Origin: Isoetes taiwanensis
Taxonomy: Eukaryota; Streptophyta; Lycopodiopsida; Isoetales; Isoetaceae
NCBI GenBank assembly: GCA_021234155.1
Contig: JAJEKV010000015.1
Coordinates: 716,852-780,851 of the forward strand
DNA length: 64,000 nucleotides
Direction: 5' to 3'
This document shows, one piece after another, positions 23,010 through 34,024 of this stretch. A program made the translations under genes and the position numbers. Every line of letters begins with the position of its first letter. Position 1 is the stretch's first letter. Under the pieces are notes generated by a model that saw nothing but the letters and a program-made list of their open reading frames with translations, was not told the origin of the DNA and ran no database searches.

Positions 23010-24600
23010 TTTAGGGTAACAACTACGCGATCAAAGGTTTTTTGGGGGCGGATATACATTGCCGGATCGGCATTTGGCTCATGTATGTCCATATTTTGGA
23101 AGTTGGTTGAAAACCGTGCCATAGTAATGCCAGTCTTGATATGGGAAATTTTCTGGGCATAATCGGCAAGTCTCATGTTGGATCTAACCTAGCCTACCAG
23201 CTGCATACTTCCCCTCCATTTCTATAGACACTTCTCCATTTCTATCAGAAGTATCAAGAAAAATCACTATTTGAAGCAGGAAAATTTCTTGCTCTTTCTA
23301 AACTGTAGTGTGAATTTTCACGGTAGGTTACAACGGTTCCAAAGAATTTGCAGAAGCAAGACGCCGAGAATCACTTTTCTGGCTTTATTTGCAGGCTTCT
23401 GGCCACCTTTTTTTGTTGCCCTTTTTTCCTAGTATTGAAAATCTTGCTCTTTTCAAATCCTTCGATGATGCTCTTTTGGTGAAGATGGCTATCGCAGTGT
23501 CTCTGCAAATGCTCTTGAAGAATCGGGCCCTAGGAGCTCATCTGCCATGCCTAGACTCTTAGATGCCCTCACCTGAGCGATGTCACAACCATCACTAGTT
23601 ATTGCCCTATGGTGCATTTTCTTTTTTTCTATGACAAGGCATGGATCTGGAAGATAGTTCAGGATATAGTTTGCCCCCTTTTTCTCGCTTCCTTTTCTTT
23701 TCTTCAGAATTTCCTAAACTTGCATTTTCATGTCATATTTCCAGGCATATTTGGACGTTGTGAGTATTCTGCTTCCAGCAGTGCAGTGCATAATGAGACA
23801 CAAAGACAACATTGAACAAGCAAAGGGATCCTAAGAACTTTCTTCATACTACTTTTCTTCAAGTCTGCCCAATTTGTTAATTAGGTTGTTGATTTTAGCA
23901 TATTCTTGGCATGGCTACAGTTACTTGATCTTTTCTCGGCGGTGAATTGTAATTCCCTTTGGACCATTTCTAAAAAAAAGGTATTTCCTTTTTATGCTAA
24001 ATACACCAGAAAAAAGTAAACAGACATAGAATACAATCACTTCTCATATGATCATAATAGCTTTCTATCCCTTTCTAGAGCGGATACAAAGAGAGAACAG
24101 AATAGAATCATATAATTAGAATGGAAATTGAATTGTATTTTATTGCCTGAAGAGAACAAAAGGCCTATGGAACCCATTGCAATAGAACAATATACTTAGA
24201 ATTAAAAAGAAAAAACATTTTGAAGTGCTTTCGAAGGAAAAACCTTAATCCTTCCTATCTAATTGTGTGGTTTTCTGTTCTCACCGTATTTTCTTCTTGA
24301 CTAGTCTGCAAGCAACATGTATTTTGATAATAATATATAACGAACACGTGGTTCTTTTGGGATCCGCACCCAGATCTTCTTGCTGCCACATATTTATGTT
24401 TTTAAAACGATTGATTTTGCGCCCGATTTTGGGGCAAAAACAAAGATGATATTTTTGTACGTGTGGATTTAGCAAGATTATTGTGGATCTCTCCGACTTA
24501 AATGGATTTTGCGCACCGTAGTGCTTTTGCATCCTTTTGCAAGAAATCACCCACGTCATCTCTAGCTATGGTGCTGGATTTGGTTCAGGTCTGAGAGGAT
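23010..24600. other. Intergenic AT-rich DNA
   Basis: No gene, repeat or recognisable element. Poly-pyrimidine runs are common (about 23400-23440 and 23620-23700). Confidence 0.5.
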
Positions 24601-25050
24601 GGGTGGGTAGTCCACATGCAAAAATGTCACTGTATATGAATGAATTCTCAGGTTAAATGCCACCAGGTACTTTGGATTGAAAGTGCTCAGTAATCCAAAG
24701 CTTGAACAACTCACTAGTCATCCATGTTGATGGATGGACTGGCATACTAGCACCTACCTCGCAGTTCAAAACATGGTTTCCTTTAAGTCAAACCTTTAAA
24801 AATGTAATAGGAAGGCATCATATCTCACCTGCAGCATTGGCGCATACAAAAATTGTTACCCACTCTCTATTCTTCATCCCCATTTCATGTACTGCATTGA
24901 CACCCTTCTTTGCAATTACTTTCATGCCCTTCACTTCATCAGCTTATATACATCCAAATGTGTGTTGGATCAAAGTTAAAGACATTATAAATCTCCTTTA
25001 GACCTAAAAACCAAGGCCTCAATATAGTGGGATTCATGGCTCTTGCTGCA
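24600..25050 (-). pseudogene. Fragment of a pogo/DDE_1-type transposase
   Basis: Minus-strand reading, with frame changes: RAMNPTILRPWF (about 25010-25045), NFDPTHIWMY (about 24940-24970), DEVKGMKVIAKKGVNAVHEM (about 24885-24945), REWVTIFVCANAAGEI followed by a stop (about 24830-24880), LKGNHVLNCEVGASMPVHPS (about 24725-24790), WMTSELFKLWITEHF (about 24678-24722). The order xVIAKKGxxxVH, REWVTxxxCxNAxG, AWMTSxLFxxW is the core of DDE_1 (Tc1/mariner-pogo, CENP-B-like) transposases, between the first and second catalytic acids. The first Asp-Glu region is altered (DPTHIW), and the DNA-binding and C-terminal parts are missing. An old relic. Confidence 0.6.
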
Positions 25051-25320
25051 ACATTTAATATTTATGTTGATCTAAGAAATAGATTGATATGCCTTCCGTT
25101 TAAAAGCCTCCATCATTTTTCTCCAGGCTTTCTATTTTAATACAAAGCAATTTGGATGGTGAAACAAACAAACCTTAAGATAGGAAAGGCTTTAGAGACG
25201 TACAAATTATATTGCCTTCCATAGTTGCGAGTTTATGTTTTATCACCTCCCTCAATTATGCTAGTGGTTTTGATTTTTGTTAGTTTCAATGTCTAATCGG
25301 ATGTGGAAGAATAATATAAT
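25051..25320. other. AT-rich spacer, possibly upstream remains of the transposase
   Basis: Minus-strand codons upstream of the DDE_1 fragment are interrupted by stops. No motif is identifiable. Confidence 0.35.
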
Positions 25321-25324
25321 TGTG

Positions 25325-25502
25325 TAATCAGTTCTAGGGTAGACTATTAACAATGTTCACATTAATCACACTTTACTCTCCAATAATTCCAATATCAATT
25401 TATGATAGTGATATAATCAGTTCTAGGGTAGACTATTAACAATATTCACATTAATCACACTTTATTCTCCAATAATTCCAATATCAATTTATGGTAGTGA
25501 TA
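25325..25502. repeat. 89-bp tandem duplication
   Basis: TAATCAGTTCTAGGGTAGAC starts at 25325 and again at 25414. The two units, each ending ATCAATTTATGRTAGTGATA, differ at only a few positions. Confidence 0.9.
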
Positions 25503-25504
25503 TG

Positions 25505-26238
25505 ATTAAAAAATCTTTAGGCAAAACAATAATTTCTGAATGGGATCAAACAAACAAAAGACAACTCAAATAACAAAATCCAGCCTCCAAGGCTAAGCTC
25601 ACCGCCCAACCGGGTTGTCCTGTGTTGTCCTGAGCAAGAGAATTCCAGAGAAAGACTGAGTTTTGGAAAGATTGGCTTAAGGGGATTCAATTGAACACAA
25701 GAAAGATCACAAATACAAAAGGAAGGAAATTACTTAATAGAATGGCTTGGATAGGATCTGGATAAAACACCAAAAGAACTGATAGACTCTAGAGTAAAGA
25801 ATAGAAGGAATCCAAGAACTAGATGGAGGCCTTCGGATCCTCAATTACAGATTTATCTGAAGTCGCAGGTAGTCGGAGATGGTCGCTGAAGCTGAATCGC
25901 TAAAGTACCGGTACAGAAGCTACTGTAGCAGACCGATTTGTTGCCGATTTATTGTCGGGTTGATTGCTATTGTCCCAATTGTTCGATGATGCCCCCTTTT
26001 ATAATCAGCGGGTCTGTTATAAGCCTTTTTGAAAAGCCTTTGATGGCTTTCTTTAACTTAAAGGCTTTACCTTTTATCAAAGGTCTTATTTTAACACCTA
26101 GGTCCCTAACCTTAAATATCAACCGTAGAAATAGGTTATTTAACTTAAATACTTGATGAGTACAAGGCTTGGATTAGAGATTTTCGCTTTTCTCTTGCTC
26201 CACAGCCACTCCCCCGAGCACCACCATATCAAATATCA
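25505..26238 (-). repeat. Diverged LTR related to the 13.1-16.0 kb element
   Basis: The minus strand begins at 26238 with TGATATTTGATATGG, then GTGCTCGGGGGAGTGG, matching the LTR start (TGATATGAATATGG, then AGCTCGGGGGAGTGG). Near 25600 it has ACCCGGTTGGGCGGTGAGC, matching ACCCGGTTGGGTGGTGAAC in the second half of the LTR. The middle is much diverged. I see no PBS next to it, so it is a solo LTR or remnant of a sister family in opposite orientation. Confidence 0.65.
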
Positions 26239-26574
26239 CTAAGATTTTCACATCATACAACAAAACTAGTTCATGTTAATTTCCACAATATTTACAAACA
26301 ATGAGCTGAGGAAGTTCACAAAATTTACAAAAAACATGTTGAAAAGGGGCAAAGGGGGAGTGGCAAGGGGATTTTCAAAGGGGCAAGAGGGAAGGGGTTA
26401 GGGGCAAATGGGGAAGGGACTGTGTGAATTTACTGCCCAATTGGATCCACTGGGTTATAGCAAATAGAATGCACTATAGCGAATATAAAGCTCTGGATCT
26501 GGCTTACTAGCCTTCTAGACTAATCTCGCTACTCCAAGCAGCCACAGATTAAAAAGCAATTGCAAATCTGTGAT

Positions 26575-26705
26575 GTCGCTTGGCAGTGATCTGTGACTCC
26601 TTGTCACATTTTCGGATGTTACTCTCTCATACGGATGAATTATGGGAAGTGCCACACCTATTCGAAAACTAGACTCCGAGCCGGTTCTAGTTATTCATTG
26701 TAGAC
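26575..26705 (-). repeat. Second diverged LTR fragment
   Basis: The minus strand reads ACCGGCTCGGAGTCTAGTTT, then CGAAT and GTGGCACTTCCCAT and ATCCGTATGAGAGA, colinear with the central LTR block at 15373-15440. It lies on the wrong side to belong to the LTR at 25505-26238, so it derives from a separate copy. Confidence 0.6.
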
Positions 26706-27172
26706 AAGAAACATTAGGTAAGCTTGCATAAAAAAAGAACTATGTCAATAAATATTATGGCCGCAGCATATTGCTTTTTATTATAACAAGCTGAAACCTG
26801 TCAGCACTGCAAATATATGAGCGAACTGAGGCATATACTCACCCGATTATCTCCAGGATGCATGCTTGCTTCTTTCATTTTTTTCCACCTCTTTAGGATG
26901 ATCTTTTATATTATATCTAATGGAGTGCAGCCGTCGGATTTTCGTTAATGGGATTAATCTGGCAATAGACTGTACCTTATTTAACATTATACATATCTTA
27001 TTGCATAATCATGTTATTTGTAGATCACTGCCACTTTTCCTGCCAGCTATTGAGCATGGTTGTTTCATGATCATTGGCGCATAAGACAAAGCTCCATATA
27101 ACTTCTTGGTGGTCTGCTTTTTAAGGTTGCAGGGACATCAGGTAAAGTTGTATTAGAAGGCATGATGATAAT
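26706..27172. other. AT-rich DNA flanking LINE copy A
   Basis: A possible acceptor (TGTTATTTGTAG near 27021) precedes a short open piece, and GTTGCAG|GGACATCAG|GTAAAG near 27127 looks splice-like, but no protein family is evident. If the host gene suggested at 32.2-33.1 kb is real, this would be its intronic or exonic sequence on the other side of the LINE. Confidence 0.3.
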
Positions 27173-27201
27173 GAAGGAAGGAAGGAAGGAAGGAAGGAAG
27201 G
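27173..27201 (-). repeat. (TTCC)n tail of LINE copy A
   Basis: Seven GAAG units on the plus strand, read as (TTCC)n on the minus strand directly after the LINE 3' end GACGATAAAAGAAC. The same tail closes LINE copy B. Confidence 0.85.
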
Positions 27202-30200
27202 TTCTTTTATCGTCCACGGAGACCAATCGGTCTATGGGACCCAATACAAAAACGCAGCAAGTGAATTATCGCCGGATTAAAAACCCTCACCGGCGGGTTT
27301 TCGAGGGAAAACCTCGCGGCAAAGAATCACCCGACAAACCGGCCCTAACAAATAAAATGCGTAAACACCCAAATATATACAAATATGCACCACACCCAGT
27401 AGTGCCTAATCAACGGCAGGCGGGGGCAAAGGTGACCTCAGTCCAGCATTCTCCTCGAATGTACGCACCCCGTGTGGCATCGCATCGACGGCAGTGTTCA
27501 TCGCCGAAATGCAAGGGCAAGTCCTACCAGCATTAAAGGGAGCGCAGATCCGCCCGGATCGACCAACGCCGGGCAACTCGAAAGTGTGAGACTCATCCTC
27601 AATGGCACCCGCTTGACGGCCCGACAGAGCCTGTCCCGGGGGGCTCCCCAATCCACCGCCCGCCTCGATGCGAAGATGGTGGGCACCCGGCGAATGGAGG
27701 CAATGAGTCCGGGCGCTTTTCGGGGCAAAATTGGGAACGCCCGTGTAGAGTCAGGCCCCGCTAACACCGGGTTGATGTGCTCCTTGTAATGGGCCATTTT
27801 GACGCGTGCTCTAGAGCGTCGGGGTCCCGTGAGCTTGCCAAGGAAACAAGCGCCTAGGGTACTCCCCCCAGGCCGCCACGATCGTCGCCGGCTCACCACA
27901 CGCGCATCCGTGGTTCCCGCACATTCCATTTGGCGAACCACTCTCTCTCTTACCCCTCCAACAGGCCCTAAGCCGCCAAGGACCCATGGCCACAGTGTAA
28001 GCCAAAGGGGGCCGAGCATCACCCATAGTAACCACTTTCCGAAAATAGACGATGTGTCTATCAAGGGCTGCCGTTGAAGCGGCAAGAATCCGCCTCGCAG
28101 GCAGACCGATAGGGGACCGAAGGTTTCACCCCAAGTGCCCGCCCAAAATGCCTTCGCACTGCTCCAAGTCATTCCGTGTCGCCAAAGAAACGGCCGCCCC
28201 AAACCTCGACCCGTCTGTAAGGGCAGTTCTCGACCAGTGCGAACAGATGTGACCGATGGCCCCAATCATAGAGCTCGCCGGTGGTGATTGTTCTCGCATG
28301 GCATAAAGCGCTTTCCCTGCTTGTCACCATAGCGGATAGACGCCCTCCCGCCAGAAGCGAGGAGGGAACTCCACCCCTAGGTACTTGTAGGTGGGCATGA
28401 CGTCCCACAGTCGCCCCCGATATGTGAGTGCGGGGAGGCATGGGGTGACGTGGAAGAGGATATGAGAACCACCGGTCTTGGCGGATTGACGCCGCATGTC
28501 CAGAGCGACAAAATGTGTCTAGGGCGCCCGTGAGACCGCATAGCTTCGGGGTGTGGGCCAACAGGCCAACATCGCCCCGCATAGATGAGTGGCGGATGAC
28601 CCGGTGCAAAAGTCGTGATGCCATCCCCCCATGCTCGCAGAAGCCGGGCTCTAATGACAATGTAGAGGCCAAAAAGTGTTGGCGAGGGGGCAAACCTCGC
28701 CGGACCCGATACTACCGATGAATGCTTCGGCGGCCGCCGCATCCCCGCCAAAACAACTCTCATACAACCTCAGATATGGCATTCTCCGCATTGTGCAGCG
28801 GAGCCCCAAGATGCGCTTTAGCCTACGCCTTTTCCCGGGAACCAGACAAAAGCCTTTCGCTAAGTCCACAAAGCAAAGAATACAAGTCTCCGCCGATGAT
28901 TCCGGCCGTTTTCAATCAGCGTCGCAGCAGTAAAGATATGGTCAATCGCTGAGGGCGGGTCTAAAGCCCGCCTCGTGAGGGCTCCGACATCCGCCGCCTT
29001 CGCCTGCCGGGTCAATCGCCGCCGAGAATGCCGCCCAACGCTTTGGCAAATACCGAATCGACCATGATCGTCCCGGCAATTGGCCGGACAAAAGGGTCGC
29101 CCGCCTTTGTGAATGGGAACAACCCCGCTTGTGGTCCATTGCCGGGAGACCTTCCCGCAATGCTCGCTGGAACAGTGGTAGTGAGGACCGCACAAGCTGC
29201 CGCCTCGCCCATTTGAGTAACTCGCCCGCATACCATCGGGTCACCGCCTTCCCATTAGCCACCGCTGGTGCCCTCCTCAACATCCGCCCACGGTAGAACC
29301 AATGGGGCCATCCCGGGGGGTATGGGCGCACGCCGCCCCCCCGGGGGGTCATAGAGCCGCCGCAGTACCGCTCCCACCGCCCCGGTGTGATGTCCCCGTA
29401 GGGTCGGGCTGGCCTTCGGGCACTCTCAAGGCCAAAAGGTTCGAGGATGAGTGTCCAAAGAGTCAACATCTCCCCTCGATGCCCGGCAAGGTACCGCCTT
29501 TTGTGTCCTTCGGATGGGCGCTGGTATCGCGGTGGTGGCTCGCAAGCGGGTACCGGATCCGTGATGACGGAGCCGCCGCTATGCTTACACCCGCATCAAA
29601 CCATCGGGTTACGCTGGAATGTTGCCGACTCGAGCGGCGACGCTGGGGGTCCCGCAGCACTGGCCCGCCGCATCCCGTAATAGCGGTCACCGGTCTGCTC
29701 ACGCTTCTAGTGTGGGAGGTTCCAATTACCGGAAGGGCGCCCATGAGCATCTTGGCAGAAGTCCCTCGCTTCGCCATAATCTAGTCTCAACCGAGGGACG
29801 GCGGTGGGCATATAGTGGGGGTTACCCGCGGCTTGCCAAACCAGTCCAAATAAAGTGGGAGGTGATCTCGAGTCGACCTCCTCATCCCCGACTGCTCGTG
29901 CCCACCCGGAAACGACCGATGAGATGCATATCTTGCGCAACTACGAGCACATAGTCCACCACACTAGACCCTCCCCCCTGATTGTCTTGTCTGCATGTGC
30001 ACTTGCGAGAATCGGGCCACTGTGAAAGGCCATTGCAAATTATCAAGTAAAAAATGCCACATAGCAGAGCAACTGCTCGCCAAAGCGAAGTGACCTGGCT
30101 GTCATCCGACCCTCGTGGCCAGCCGCCAGTAGGCGAAGCCGCAGGACATCGTCAGCAAGGGGGTCAAGTCGCATGGGCTGCTCTACTCCTGTCCGTGCAT

Positions 30201-32165
30201 TGAAATCTCCAAGAAGGACGACCCTACCCAACCGCTGGTGGTGCCAGCGTATGTCATCATATAGATCGACATATAGGGTCCATCCTATCCGCATCGGGGT
30301 GGTCGTCGAGAAGGTGCCGTCAAGGTGAGGGAAATAACAGCGCCGTAAAAAAGAGGGTTGCCACCGGTATTATGCACACGAACCCACAAGTACCGATTGT
30401 GTCTGCTCGCTTTTCGAGGGTAACCGAATGTGCCAAGGTTGTCCCAGAGTAGCAAGCCACTCCACCATGACCCTCTCCGGGTCCGTGCATGGCATTGAAG
30501 ACCGAGAAATGTTGGTAACCCTAAGCAGATCGTAGCTCAGGCTCAAAGATGCTCCCATGTCTCCATGAGAAAGATGAGATCCATATCGGGCGCCACGGGA
30601 AAGTTCGACCGTCCCCTTCGCCAAGGGAAGCCTCGACAATTCCATGAGACCACCCGAGACACAATTCCTATTTTTCGCCAGGATGGTATGCGCAGCCGAG
30701 TCGCTGGGGAGGACGGAAGCGAGGGTCGAAAGAGAAGTAGATGGAGCGGAGGCAAAGATGTGGGCGGAGAGGGCGGGCCGAGGGGAGCGTGAGTAGGAGC
30801 AGGAGAGAAGGGGGGCGTGGGTAGAGAAGCGTAAGGGGCCGCGTGCGGCAGCGGTTGGGGCTCGCGGGTCCGGCAGCCAGCAGTATTTTGCCTAAAATGT
30901 GCATCCCGCCGAACCAATCTGCGGGCACCCCCTCGGGTGGCGAATGCCTCTGACCCCTCGACAAAGCTCCCTCGCCTCTGCGTCCTTTCGTTGCATAGGT
31001 GAGGTCCCGGCCCACGTCTGTGGATGTCCCCTCAAAGATTCGGCCCGGCGCAATATGGCATCACGCACTGCGTATCCGCAACCGCGAATATGACAATGCG
31101 GTCCACGCACTCCGGTATTGCGAGCCCCATGACGGGCCGCCGAAAATGTGAATCGCCTCGAATGTCATCCGATCAAGAATGTGTGTTCGATGTTGGGGGC
31201 GAGACTCTCCCCCTCGCCGTTACGGCATGCCTCGAACTACCGGTGTAGGCCCCTCCTGCCAAGCGCCCCTCGAGTTCTCAAGGGGCTCGCTGGGTCAAAG
31301 GTGGCTTAGGGCCGGGTCCCGTGGCCGGGGTGGTGGTGGTGGCCGGGATGGCGCGGGAGTGGCTGGGAGGGCTGGGCAAAGAAGCGCGGGGCGGGGCTGC
31401 CGGGGAGGCCGTGGGCGGGTAGCGGCCCCCGCCGGTTCTCGCCCTCGGAAGTCTGGGAGCACAGCTCTTGTAGGGCCTCAGCCGGCCGCTGGCCATCTCC
31501 ACCGGCCGGCAAATTTACTTTATGAACCCTCTAGGGAGACCCGCTCGCAGGGATGGTTGCCCGCAACCCCCTCGAGCCCGTGCTCGAGTAGCGAGAGCTT
31601 GCTCGAGCCCCAAAGACACCTGCCCGAGGGCCGCTTGCTGTCTGGACCTTACCTCAAGATCCCGGCCGGTGGTCCGGCTGCCTCTAAGAGCCGGGCGCCC
31701 TCGCGCTGGGCGGTGGTGGCTACCTCCACCTCTCTGACCGGGCCGGTGACACCGCGACCCATGGAATCTCTGCATTGCGCTGCTCCCTCTCGTGTCATGG
31801 TGTCGAGTGATGAACACAGAGTCTGGGCGGCCCGCATGTCGGGCGACCTCACTGGCTTTGTTGCCGCTCGAAGTATGCAAGGCCCAGGCCATCTTCCACA
31901 TCACCCGGCGTCGGGGTCTCCCGGACTTGTGATCGCGGTTCTTCTCGACCCGATTTGCCTTTTGAGCACATGGGATGCCGAGGACTCCATCTCCACCGCC
32001 ATGCCAGCCAGCGGGCACTGCTAGCCTCAATACGAGCAACTGTTAGCCTCCACTCCCGCTTTGACGTGGCTCCAATTCTCTGCCGAGGCAGGAGTTCCTA
32101 TGTGGTCTGAGCAATCAATCCCTTCCGGCCGGGCTGGCCTCGCTGAGGGGGGCCAGCAAGCACAG
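27173..32165 (-). mobile_element. GC-rich LINE, copy A (degenerate)
   Basis: Read from 32165 down to 27173. The 5' region (about 31000-32165) is very GC-rich with no identifiable ORF1. The endonuclease starts near 30650 with SWNCRGFPW and DMDLIFLMETWEH, and reaches VVLLGDFNARTGV near 30215. Reverse transcriptase remains include FVDLAKGF (about 28853-28876, block A) and a YADD site (28569-28583) destroyed by an inserted base that shifts LIYAD into LIYAGRCW. The C-terminal part (27500-27900) keeps LGACFLGKLTG and AHYKEHINPVL, but the zinc-knuckle Cys and His residues are mostly lost. Every frame is interrupted. It ends in a (TTCC)n tail rather than poly(A). The GC content is far above the surrounding DNA. 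Confidence 0.85.
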
Positions 32166-32204
32166 AGCACATGGCCAATTGTTGATGTGCTTTGAAAAGA
32201 TTGG

Positions 32205-33126
32205 AGGAATAAAGTCCTTGATGCTGTATATATTGATGTCAGCTTAAGTACTTGGCAGGTGAGGTCACAATTTTCATATTATTTTCTGCTAATAGTTTTA
32301 ATACTAATCTTATCCTAAGTTTGATTTCATATTTGTGACTTATTCAATGAATTGAAGGCTGCCCTCCACGCTGTTGTAGCAAATACTATCAGGACATTGA
32401 AGGAGATTTTGCTCGTGTTAATGTCAACTTCAATTGTCCCACTTGGATATGAGTCCTCTGAAAGAAGCCAGGTATAACTGGCTAGCTGATCAATATCCAT
32501 GGTTTAATAATTATTATTCTTATTCGACATGTTGCAAGTTGTTCAGTTGGTAAACTTGTCCGGAAGTTAGATGACAGATTAATTATACCTATCTTATGCC
32601 TTGGCTTTAAGGATTATAATATGAGTACTAGACAAGTGAAAATCGATTTGATTTGTTCCTAAGTTAGCCTGCCTGTTATGCGTATTTTTAAGTTTATTTG
32701 CATATTTAGAGTGTACATATTGGTCTGAGTGAGGTAATGGCAAGCGCCGGGGAGAATCAACTTATTATGTACATGGCAGATCTTATATAAACAATCTAGA
32801 CTGCTCTTTGTAATGGGTATTAACTCTAGTTTTTTGTATAAAAGTAGCTATGATTATTAAAGCATTACCCTTGCAGCACGGAGGAAGTGAGAGTAGGCCA
32901 AACCTTTAACACACTCTTTAAGGTAAGCTTACATTGTTCCTAAATTCATAGCAATGAATGGAAATTTTAAAGCTTTATCTGTGAATATAGCGCAGGAAAG
33001 CAAGCAGTTGGTGAAATTGTTCCTCCTCCTTTGAATGCTCTCGAAGATGAGGAAACTTCAGATACAACTCACGGTGGTTCCAAGCAGATTTTGAGGCAAG
33101 TGGTTACTACGGGCTCAAAGACGTAA
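32205..33126 (+). pseudogene. Exon-like host sequence between the two GC-rich LINEs
   Basis: Candidate exons with splice sites on the plus strand: one ending at 32258 (WRNKVLDAVYIDVSLSTWQ|GTGAGG); 32358-32471, 38 codons (AALHAVVANTIRTLKEILLV, later VPLGYESSERSQ|GTATAA); 32877-32922 (TTGCAG|...|GTAAGC); and about 32998-33126 (KQAVGEIVPPPLNALEDEE, ending TTGSKT and TAA). All phases agree, but the third exon then contains two TAA codons, so either it is skipped, its borders are wrong, or the gene is dead. The protein is not recognised. Codon-like texture and AT content differ sharply from the flanking LINEs. Confidence 0.4.
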
Positions 33127-33180
33127 ATTTCGGAAAAAAAGCATTTGTCCATGTAATGTTACATAGATAAGGAGGTGTAG

Positions 33181-33205
33181 GAAGGAAGGAAGGAAGGAAG
33201 GAAGG
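33181..33205 (-). repeat. (TTCC)n tail of LINE copy B
   Basis: About six GAAG units on the plus strand. The adjoining 43 bases match those next to the tail of copy A apart from three transitions. Confidence 0.85.
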
Positions 33206-33408
33206 TTCTTTTATCGTCCGCGGAGGCCAATCGGCCTATGGGACCCAAATTACACGGGTGTAGCAAGCCCATTGCTACCTGGATTAAAAAACCCCCCTTA
33301 GGAGGGAAAACCGTCGAACAACAAACTGGCCGGCCGTTTGTCTGAATATACATATACACATGAATGCCCCACACCTCGGTGGCTCGGGGCGAGGTGAGTC
33401 CCATGAGA

Positions 33409-33693
33409 TCAAAACCTCCTCGAGGTAGGAGCCAAGGGATCGAACCGACGGCGTCTTGAGTAGCTTCCTTGCGGGGCGCAACCGTGTCGCACCAATAGAA
33501 TGTAGCGAGCCCGAATCTGACTATAGGCTGGGCAGCTCTGGAAGGCATGACTTTCATCCTCAATAACCCCCAGCGGGCAACACTGACAAAGCCTGTCCTG
33601 GCGCGGCTCTCCAACCCACCGACCCGTCTCAAGCCGAAGATGGTGGGCCCCTGTTCGAATGGACGCGATGATCCTGCGCTTCTTCATGGGCAA
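33409..33693 (-). pseudogene. LINE-B C-terminal zinc knuckle
   Basis: This 94-codon open frame contains RRIIASIRTGAHHLRLETGR followed by LCQCCPLGVIEDESHAFQSC, the Cys-x2-Cys...His-x4-Cys arrangement of the zf-RVT tail found after the reverse transcriptase in many LINEs. It probably binds the RNA 3' end or target. Confidence 0.75.
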
Positions 33694-34024
33694 CTGAGAA
33701 TGCAGGTAGAGTTGTGCGCCTCGAACCAGGGTGTGGTTTATGTGCTATTTGTAGTGTGCCACCTTTACCTGTTCCAGAGCATGGTGGTCCCAAAGCTTTC
33801 CCAGGAAACAAGAGTCCAAGTACCCCCTCAGCCTATCCCGACCGGCGTCTATGTGCGCCTGGACGCACCTATGTGTGTCTACATTCCAAATGATGCCAAC
33901 CACCGGGCTCTCTTGTCCTTCCAACAAGCCCGAGTCGCTTCCGGGCTCATCGCCACCGCGTAGCTTAAGCCAAGTCCGAAAAGTGTCGCCCATGCTGGCC
34001 ACCTTTTGGAAATAAACAATGTGT

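Noticed and set aside
27498-28265. 255-codon open frame on the minus strand
   Set aside because: It lies within LINE copy A, mixes segments of different original frames, and only its C-terminal part matches the LINE protein. The GC-rich composition lowers the number of stops.
31179-32024. 281-codon open frame on the plus strand
   Set aside because: Antisense to LINE copy A, in very GC-rich DNA, with Pro/Arg/Ser-rich composition typical of a shadow frame.
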